Source: Sphingomonadales bacterium UBA658
GTDB taxonomy: Bacteria > Pseudomonadota > Alphaproteobacteria > Sphingomonadales > Sphingomonadaceae
Direction of reading: 5' to 3'
DNA length: 10,841 bases
Assembly: GCA_002299195.1 (NCBI GenBank)
Contig: DBOA01000089.1
Location: 1,330-12,170, forward strand
Position numbers and translations under genes: made by a program
Notes under the pieces: generated by a model
Databases searched by the model: none
The model's input: the letters and a program-made list of their open reading frames with translations, nothing else
Told to the model about the DNA's origin: nothing
In this document: piece by piece, positions 6,146 to 10,841 of the stretch
Position numbering within the stretch: position 1 is the first letter of the stretch
Layout: every line of letters starts with the position of its first letter

Positions 6146-7722
6146 TAGCGGGTCGCCAGCGCTGCGCAGGGAAGGGCGATTTCAAAACAGGCCCCGCCTT
6201 TGCCATCAACCCGGTCGCGCACATTGATGCGGCCATGGTGGCCTTCAACAATTGTGCGTGCAATGGCCAGCCCGAGCCCGCTATGTTTGCCGAAATTCTC
6301 GGTTGGTGGGCGCTCACTGTGGAACCGGCGGAAGATGGCTTCTCTTTCCTGCGGTGGAACGCCGGGGCCTTCGTCGCTGATGCGAATAATCACTTCCTCG
6401 TCGGCCAGCGTAGCTGATATTTCCACGACTGCGCCGGGTGGCGAAAAGGACACCGCGTTGTCGATGAGATTGGTGAGCATGCGTTCTAGGCGCACATCTT
6501 CACCCATGACCGTGGTGATTGTCCGCCGTGGCCGTGCGAAGGCGATGTTTACATCCCTGTCACTGCCGCGGTCTTCGCGCGCCTGAAGCAATTGTTCAAT
6601 CATATCGCCCAAGTCGATGGGCTCGAACTTTGCCTTGGCCAATTGCGAATCTACACGGCTTGCGTCTGAAATATCGCTGATCAATCGGTCCATGCGCTGC
6701 ACATCGGCTTTTGCGACATCCATAAGCTGTTTGCGCAGGGCAGGGTCTTGAATGCGCTCTGCACCGTCCAGTGCCGACCGCAAGGAAGCCAGCGGGTTCT
6801 TAATCTCATGCGCGACATCCGCCGCGAATGCTTCTGTCGCGTCAATACGCTGCCGAAGCGCAATGCTCATGTCGGACAGTGCGCGTGCAAGCATGCCGAT
6901 TTCATCACGGCGCGAGGGCAGGCGCGGAACGGTGACTTCCTGAGCGCGGCCAAGCCGCACCTTTACCGCCGCGCGGGACAGATGCCGAAGCGGACGCACG
7001 ATGGTTCGCGCGAGAAATATTGAGAGCATTATGCCAATGCCAAGCGCGATGATAAAAAACATCCCGACATTGAACCGCTCAGCCCGGACAAATAGGCGAA
7101 TATCACGTTCATTGGATGTGGTCAGAACCGCAAAGCGGCCATCGCGCGACCGCGAACCGGAGCTGATGACATGTGTGAGGTCAGGGGCGAAGGCTACCGT
7201 CGACGCTGCGCCAGCTGGCTTAGGCTTTAGTACATGTTGCCAAGCATCGGCCGTATCGACGCGCGGTTCGGCAAATGGCTGCAGCACGGCGGCACCCACC
7301 AAAAAGTCGAACATCTTATCAATGCCGCGCGCGATGACTTTGGGTATCGGTTCCTGGTCAGGATCGCGGAAGACATATGTCGGCGGACGGCCGGCGAAGC
7401 TGTCCAGGATTTTTTCGCCATTTTGCGCATATACCCGGATCCGCGATTGATGCTCTTGGCCAAATTCGTAGATATACGCGGCGCGCTTTTCCGGTGCGAC
7501 CAAAGACAGGCTTTCGGCGAGGAATGTGGCCTGAAGCCGCGCAGCATCCTCGCGTTCCGCAATCAGGCGCACGCGGTAGCTGTCGAGGAAAAACAGCCCT
7601 GCGCCAAGCAGCGCCAAAACAAAGAGATTTACAGCAAGGATGCGGGCGGTGAGCGAAAGCCCCCGGCTCCATCCCAGCTGAAGATCAGCAGGCTCAGCTG
7701 TCTGCAAAGCGATATCCTGCAC
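6145..7722 (-). CDS. chvG: ChvG/ExoS-type sensor histidine kinase
   Basis: Membrane sensor kinase partner of ChvI, about 525 residues. Domains in order: transmembrane segment 1 (about 27-48), a periplasmic sensor region (about 50-215), transmembrane segment 2 (about 217-238), HAMP (about 239-292), HisKA with the H-box FAADVAHEIKNPL (299-311, phospho-acceptor H305), then the ATPase domain with N-box TNLIDNAVSF (417-426), G1 DEGPGV (450-455) and G2 GLGLA (482-486). All catalytic boxes are intact. In Agrobacterium, Sinorhizobium and Brucella (BvrS) the orthologues respond to acidity or envelope state and are kept inactive by the periplasmic repressor ExoR; ExoR is not visible here and the signal is unknown. 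The GTG start at 7722 overlaps chvI by 29 bases without a good Shine-Dalgarno. A TTG at 7707 has AGGA (complement of 7715-7718) 7 nt upstream and may be the true start. Confidence 0.93.
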   Translation of the reverse strand: MQDIALQTAEPADLQLGWSRGLSLTARILAVNLFVLALLGAGLFFLDSYRVRLIAEREDAARLQATFLAESLSLVAPEKRAAYIYEFGQEHQSRIRVYAQNGEKILDSFAGRPPTYVFRDPDQEPIPKVIARGIDKMFDFLVGAAVLQPFAEPRVDTADAWQHVLKPKPAGAASTVAFAPDLTHVISSGSRSRDGRFAVLTTSNERDIRLFVRAERFNVGMFFIIALGIGIMLSIFLARTIVRPLRHLSRAAVKVRLGRAQEVTVPRLPSRRDEIGMLARALSDMSIALRQRIDATEAFAADVAHEIKNPLASLRSALDGAERIQDPALRKQLMDVAKADVQRMDRLISDISDASRVDSQLAKAKFEPIDLGDMIEQLLQAREDRGSDRDVNIAFARPRRTITTVMGEDVRLERMLTNLIDNAVSFSPPGAVVEISATLADEEVIIRISDEGPGVPPQEREAIFRRFHSERPPTENFGKHSGLGLAIARTIVEGHHGRINVRDRVDGKGGACFEIALPCAALATR

Positions 7723-8401
7723 CGTAAAGCGTATCTATGGCTGCAAACTCGGCATCGACTTCACGAAACTTGCGCCGCAACCGCTTGATGTGGCTGTCGA
7801 TGGTGCGGTCGTCGACATATACGTCATCCTGATATGCGGCGTCCATGAGCTGATCACGTGTACGCACAACGCCTGGCCGATTGGCGAGCGCTTCCAATAT
7901 CATGAACTCGGTAACTGTTAGCGTCAGCGGTTTTCCATCCCATTTCACATGATGCCGTGCTGGGTCCATTTGCAGTTTGCCGCGCACCATTGGCTCAAGC
8001 TCTGGTTCAGCGTCGCCGCTGCTGGCACCGCGATCATAAGTGGCGCGACGCAAAATGGCCTTTACGCGCGCCACCAACAGCCGCTGGGAAAAAGGCTTGG
8101 TGATATAATCGTCGGCACCCATGGCAAGGCCAAGTGCTTCATCCAGCTCTTCATCTTTCGATGTCAGAAAGATAACCGGCATATCGCTCTTTTCCCGCAA
8201 CCGCCGCAGCAATTCGAGGCCATCCATGCGCGGCATTTTGATATCGAAAATGCCAAGATCTGCAGGGTTTTCGAGCATTGCCTTCAACGCGGTTTCGCCG
8301 TCCGAATATATCCGGGTGACATAGCCTTCTGCTTGCATGGCTATGGACACAGACGTCAGGATGTTGCGGTCGTCGTCGACCAAGGCGATTGTTGCACTCA
8401 T
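7694..8401 (-). CDS. chvI: ChvI-type OmpR-family response regulator
   Basis: DNA-binding response regulator of 235 residues, phosphorylated by ChvG. The receiver domain (about 1-118) has the acidic cluster D9-D11, phospho-acceptor D53 in IFDIKMPRMDG (51-61), T80 and K102 (TKPFS). The C-terminal winged helix (about 135-235) is OmpR-like, with VYVDDRTIDSHIKRLRRKF and the ending YGAGYRF. The start is placed at 8401 because MSATIALVDDDRN is the usual ChvI N-terminus and a strong promoter-like pair ends just before it. The frame stays open to 8551, but the 50 extra residues do not look like this family. There is no Shine-Dalgarno, so translation may be leaderless. It is the first gene of the seven-gene minus-strand unit and is divergent from pckA. 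Confidence 0.95.
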   Translation of the reverse strand: MSATIALVDDDRNILTSVSIAMQAEGYVTRIYSDGETALKAMLENPADLGIFDIKMPRMDGLELLRRLREKSDMPVIFLTSKDEELDEALGLAMGADDYITKPFSQRLLVARVKAILRRATYDRGASSGDAEPELEPMVRGKLQMDPARHHVKWDGKPLTLTVTEFMILEALANRPGVVRTRDQLMDAAYQDDVYVDDRTIDSHIKRLRRKFREVDAEFAAIDTLYGAGYRFADS

Positions 8402-8407
8402 TGGACG

Positions 8408-8436
8408 ACTATAGGGATGGAGAGCCTCAGGTTCAA
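8408..8436 (-). promoter_or_regulatory. Candidate promoter of the chvI operon, leaderless geometry
   Basis: On the minus strand TTGAAC (complement of 8431-8436) and TATAGT (complement of 8408-8413) are separated by 17 nt, a very good sigma70-type match. Only 6 nt (8402-8407) separate the -10 from the chvI ATG, so the predicted start is the A of the ATG. The missing Shine-Dalgarno supports this. It would drive chvI through the RNA methyltransferase gene. Confidence 0.55.
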
Positions 8437-8539
8437 TCACTTGCTCTCTCCGGGCTGGCCGTTGATCGTGCCGGTCGATTTTGCGACAATTTGTGAACCC
8501 GATTTGACCTTGCTGGCTCCATCGTATACCGGCTCCAGC

Positions 8540-8567
8540 TTCACAGTGCATACGTATGCCCTAGATT
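8540..8567 (+). promoter_or_regulatory. Candidate promoter of pckA
   Basis: TTCACA (8540-8545) and TAGATT (8562-8567) lie 16 nt apart and would start transcription near 8574, just upstream of the GGAG at 8581. The spacer contains the 12-bp palindrome listed separately. An alternative pair, TTGACC (8504-8509) and TATACC (8525-8530), has a short 15-nt spacer. I cannot choose firmly between them. Confidence 0.3.
8548..8559. promoter_or_regulatory. 12-bp perfect palindrome upstream of pckA, possible operator
   Basis: GCATACGTATGC is a perfect palindrome 31 nt upstream of the pckA ATG, inside the spacer of the candidate promoter. Such a site could bind a dimeric regulator and block RNA polymerase. 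No regulator is identified, and I see no second copy in the window. Confidence 0.4.
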
Positions 8568-8590
8568 CGCAACTTTTGCTGGAGTAGCCA

Positions 8591-10192
8591 ATGTCGACAC
8601 CCTTAAATATCTCGCTTTCGCAACAAGGTTTGGACACAAAGGCGCAGCTGCATTGCAACCTCGGCACAGCGCCGCTGGTGGAAGCCGCGCTGGCGAATGA
8701 TGAAGGCATTTTGGCCAAAAACGGCCCGCTCGTTGTTAAGACGGGTGCACACACAGGGCGCTCTGCCAAAGACAAGTTTATCGTTCGCGACGCCGAAACC
8801 GAAAACAGCATTTGGTGGGGTAAAACCAACGTCCCGATGGACCCTGCGCATTTTGCTGCGCTGAAAGAAGATTTCATTGCCGCACTTGGTGGCAAGGATA
8901 AATTGTACGTCGCTGACCTGTTCGGTGGTTCGCAGCCTGAGCACCGCGTCAATGTGCGCGTGATCAACGAGTTTGCATGGCACAATCTATTCATCCGCAC
9001 CTTGCTGGTGCGCCCGACGCAGGAAGAGCTGACCAGCTTTGTACCGGAATATACCATTATCGATTTGCCAAGCTTCCGCGCAGATCCTGCGCGTCATGGC
9101 TGCCGCAGCGAGACAGTTATCGCCGTGAACTTCACCGAAAAGCTTATTCTTATCGGTGGCACTGCATATGCGGGGGAGATGAAGAAGTCGGTATTCGGCA
9201 TCCTCAATTATCTGTTGCCGGTAAAGGGCGTGATGCCAATGCATTGTTCCGCCAATATCGGTCCGGACGGCGACACTACGGTATTCTTTGGCCTTTCAGG
9301 CACTGGCAAGACGACATTGTCTGCAGACGCAAGTCGCACACTGATTGGCGACGATGAACATGGTTGGTCGGACACTGCGGTGTTTAACTTTGAAGGCGGA
9401 TGCTACGCAAAGATGATTCGCCTCTCGGAAGAAGCCGAGCCTGAAATCTTTGCGACGACAAAGCGCTTCGGAACGGTGCTTGAAAATGTCGTTATCGACC
9501 CGGAAACACGCGAGCTGGATTTCGACGACAATAGCCTGGCGGAAAACAGCCGTGGATCGTATCCGATTGAGTTCATTCCGAACACATCGGAAAAGAATAT
9601 GGGGCCAGTTCCCAAGACGATCATCTTCCTGACCGCCGATGCGTATGGCGTCTTGCCTCCGATCGCGCGCCTCACGCCCGATCAGGCCATGTATCACTTC
9701 CTGTCGGGTTACACGGCGCGTGTCGCTGGCACAGAAATCGGCGTGACCGAGCCCGAGGCGACATTCTCCACCTGCTTTGGCGCGCCATTCATGCCGCGTC
9801 ACCCAAGCATCTATGGCAATTTGCTGAAAGAGCGGATTGCCAAGGGTGCGGTACAATGCTGGTTGGTCAACACCGGCTGGACGGGCGGCAAAGCAACTAT
9901 GCCCGGCATCAGCCGCATGCCTATTAAGGCCACACGGGCCTTGCTCAACGCTGCGCTGGACGGAAGCCTGAACAATGCAGAATTCCGTAAGGACCAGAAT
10001 TTTGGTTTTGAATTCCCCGTCGCCGTTCCTGGCGTCGATAGCGGGATCCTCGATCCGCGCGAAGCTTGGGGCGACAAGGCGGAATATGATGTGACGGCAC
10101 GCGGACTTGTTCAGCAGTTCATCGACAACTTCGCGCAATTTGCCGATCATGTTGACGAAGGTGTAAGGCAGTCGGCACCAAAGGTCGCTTAA
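8591..10192 (+). CDS. pckA: Phosphoenolpyruvate carboxykinase (ATP)
   Basis: Converts oxaloacetate and ATP to PEP, ADP and CO2, the entry step of gluconeogenesis from TCA intermediates; cytoplasmic. The 533 residues match the usual length of the ATP-dependent family. The P-loop is GLSGTGKTT (234-242, K240 and T241), followed by LIGDDEHGWSD and FNFEGGCYAK, which hold the metal-binding aspartate and the family signature. TGAHTGRSAKDKF near the N-terminus and NTGWTGG further on are also family blocks. The start ATG has GGAG (8581-8584) at a 6-nt spacing. The gene is divergent from chvI. In Agrobacterium pckA also lies beside chvI-chvG and is reported to be acid-induced, so control by ChvI is plausible; the product makes PEP, which feeds the PTS encoded alongside. 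Confidence 0.97.
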   Translation: MSTPLNISLSQQGLDTKAQLHCNLGTAPLVEAALANDEGILAKNGPLVVKTGAHTGRSAKDKFIVRDAETENSIWWGKTNVPMDPAHFAALKEDFIAALGGKDKLYVADLFGGSQPEHRVNVRVINEFAWHNLFIRTLLVRPTQEELTSFVPEYTIIDLPSFRADPARHGCRSETVIAVNFTEKLILIGGTAYAGEMKKSVFGILNYLLPVKGVMPMHCSANIGPDGDTTVFFGLSGTGKTTLSADASRTLIGDDEHGWSDTAVFNFEGGCYAKMIRLSEEAEPEIFATTKRFGTVLENVVIDPETRELDFDDNSLAENSRGSYPIEFIPNTSEKNMGPVPKTIIFLTADAYGVLPPIARLTPDQAMYHFLSGYTARVAGTEIGVTEPEATFSTCFGAPFMPRHPSIYGNLLKERIAKGAVQCWLVNTGWTGGKATMPGISRMPIKATRALLNAALDGSLNNAEFRKDQNFGFEFPVAVPGVDSGILDPREAWGDKAEYDVTARGLVQQFIDNFAQFADHVDEGVRQSAPKVA

Positions 10193-10200
10193 CCCGTCCG

Positions 10201-10236
10201 GACATTATCGGACAACGCAGAAGGTCCGATAATGTC
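10201..10236 (+). repeat. 13-bp perfect inverted repeat spanning the start codon of the downstream gene
   Basis: GACATTATCGGAC (10201-10213) is the exact reverse complement of 10224-10236, with a 10-nt loop (10214-10223). The ATG of the next gene (10232-10234) lies in the 3' arm, and its likely Shine-Dalgarno GAAGG (10220-10224) is almost wholly in the loop. No T-run follows, so it is not a classic intrinsic terminator for pckA. Folded in RNA it would hide the start codon. Confidence 0.85.
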
Positions 10237-10684
10237 TGAATATTCCATTCGCCTGTTTGAAGATGACGCCGCAATCGTCGCGATCGGCGAAGGGCTGCTT
10301 GCGCGTAGCTTACCACGCGCGGATTGGACGCATGAAGCGCATCTGGCGGCATGTACCTGGCTGGTGCGCAATCGGCCGGATATCGCGATTGAGCGAGAGC
10401 TACCTGCCATCATTTCGGCCTATAACGAAGCCGTGGGCGGTGTGAATGACGATACGCAGGGCTATCATGAAACGATTACGCAGGTGTATATCGCGGGCGT
10501 GAAGGCGCATCTGGCAGAGGTTGGGATGGTGGTGCCGTTGCACGAGGCCGTTAACGCGCTGCTGCTTTCCCACCTGGGACGCCGGGACCTGCCGCTTCAA
10601 TTTTATTCGAAGGAGCGGCTGTTTTCGGTGAACGCGCGGCGGGGCTTTATCGGGCCCGATCGCGCGAGCCTTGACCTGATTTAG
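10232..10684 (+). CDS. Conserved-looking protein of unknown function with paired histidine motifs
   Basis: A 150-residue soluble protein with no signal peptide or membrane segment. I do not recognise a named family with certainty, although the sequence recalls hypothetical proteins scattered in proteobacteria. Notable features are WTHEAHLA (32-39) with H34, E35 and H37, the stretch GGVNDDTQGYHET (69-81) with H79 and E80, and H104 and H114 further on. The clustering of histidines with acidic residues could mean metal binding, but that is inference. The start ATG at 10232 is preceded by GAAGG at a 7-nt spacing and lies within the 13-bp inverted repeat; no other in-frame ATG occurs before residue 99. 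It follows pckA by 39 bp on the same strand, with no separate promoter evident, so it may be read through from pckA. Codon use looks like its neighbours. The stop TAG is at 10682-10684. Confidence 0.8.
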   Translation: MSEYSIRLFEDDAAIVAIGEGLLARSLPRADWTHEAHLAACTWLVRNRPDIAIERELPAIISAYNEAVGGVNDDTQGYHETITQVYIAGVKAHLAEVGMVVPLHEAVNALLLSHLGRRDLPLQFYSKERLFSVNARRGFIGPDRASLDLI

Positions 10685-10727
10685 AGCGCGTTGGATCCAG
10701 AAAAGACGGACCGATTGCGTCCTGCAA

Positions 10728-10841
10728 TTAGTCGAGGCCGCCTTCAACCAACAACACCGCGCCGTCAGCGCCTGTGACGCGTACACGGGATCCTATCGCG
10801 GCATCGACTCCGCGGGCGGACCAGACGCTGTCGCCGACCTT
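10728..10841 (-). CDS. NfeD-like protein, C-terminal part (cut by window edge)
   Basis: Reading the minus strand inward from the window end gives 37 residues ending in a TAA stop (complement of 10728-10730). The sequence KVGDSVWSAR, then GSRVRVTGADGAVLLVEGG near the end, matches the small OB-fold domain at the C-terminus of NfeD-family proteins (pattern WxAR, then GxxVxVxGxxGxxLxV). These membrane-anchored proteins are usually encoded next to a stomatin/SPFH-domain gene and are thought to assist membrane-domain function. The rest of the gene and its partner are outside the window. It converges with the unknown gene across a 43-bp gap in which I see no clear terminator. The call rests on a short segment, so confidence is moderate. 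Confidence 0.7.
   Translation of the reverse strand, partial: KVGDSVWSARGVDAAIGSRVRVTGADGAVLLVEGGLD

Noticed and set aside
8402..8551. 50-residue N-terminal extension of ChvI
   Set aside because: Family members begin at MSATIALVDDD, and a promoter-like pair lies within this stretch, so it is probably not translated.
9296..10150. 284-residue open frame on the minus strand
   Set aside because: Antisense to pckA, an unmistakable enzyme; the frame is a composition artefact.
10196..10203. 8-bp palindrome GTCCGGAC just after the pckA stop
   Set aside because: Too short to be meaningful alone; it shares bases with the larger inverted repeat, which explains the local symmetry better.

Overview
The window looks like a conserved chromosomal segment of an alphaproteobacterium, most likely from the Sphingomonadales. 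The gene order chvI-chvG-hprK-rapZ-EIIA(Man)-HPr with pckA divergent from chvI is typical of alphaproteobacteria. The HprK is the short alphaproteobacterial form, the isocitrate dehydrogenase is the eukaryote-like type, and GC content is moderate. The order-level assignment is inference. I see no mobile element, CRISPR array, tRNA or rRNA.

Left part (1-3206): the 5' end of icd (minus strand) is divergent from a plus-strand phospholipid pair, psd and pssA, which overlap by one base. Together the two enzymes make phosphatidylserine and then phosphatidylethanolamine. rmuC follows after 51 bp, with its own candidate promoter overlapping the pssA stop.

Middle part (3222-8401): seven minus-strand genes run without a gap. 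In transcription order they are chvI (response regulator), chvG (sensor kinase), hprK (short HPr kinase/phosphorylase), rapZ (nucleotide-binding protein), an EIIA of the mannose family, HPr, and a TrmH/SpoU RNA methyltransferase. Every junction overlaps by 1, 4 or, at chvI/chvG, up to 29 bases, so the unit is probably one translationally coupled operon. It joins an envelope/pH-type two-component system to a PTS branch that has no EIIB/EIIC here and is presumably purely regulatory. Enzyme I is not in the window.

Right part (8591-10841): pckA (ATP-dependent PEP carboxykinase) is divergent from chvI. It is followed by a 150-residue conserved-looking protein of unknown function, whose start codon lies inside a 13-bp perfect inverted repeat. 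The window ends with the C-terminus of a convergent NfeD-like protein.

Most of the gene content is familiar. The less ordinary signals are non-coding: promoter-like hexamers at psd and chvI whose spacing puts the transcription start on the A of the ATG (leaderless mRNAs), a 12-bp perfect palindrome in the candidate pckA promoter, and the start-codon hairpin after pckA. No intergenic stretch exceeds 300 bp; the longest are 159-309 and 8402-8590, both divergent promoter regions.
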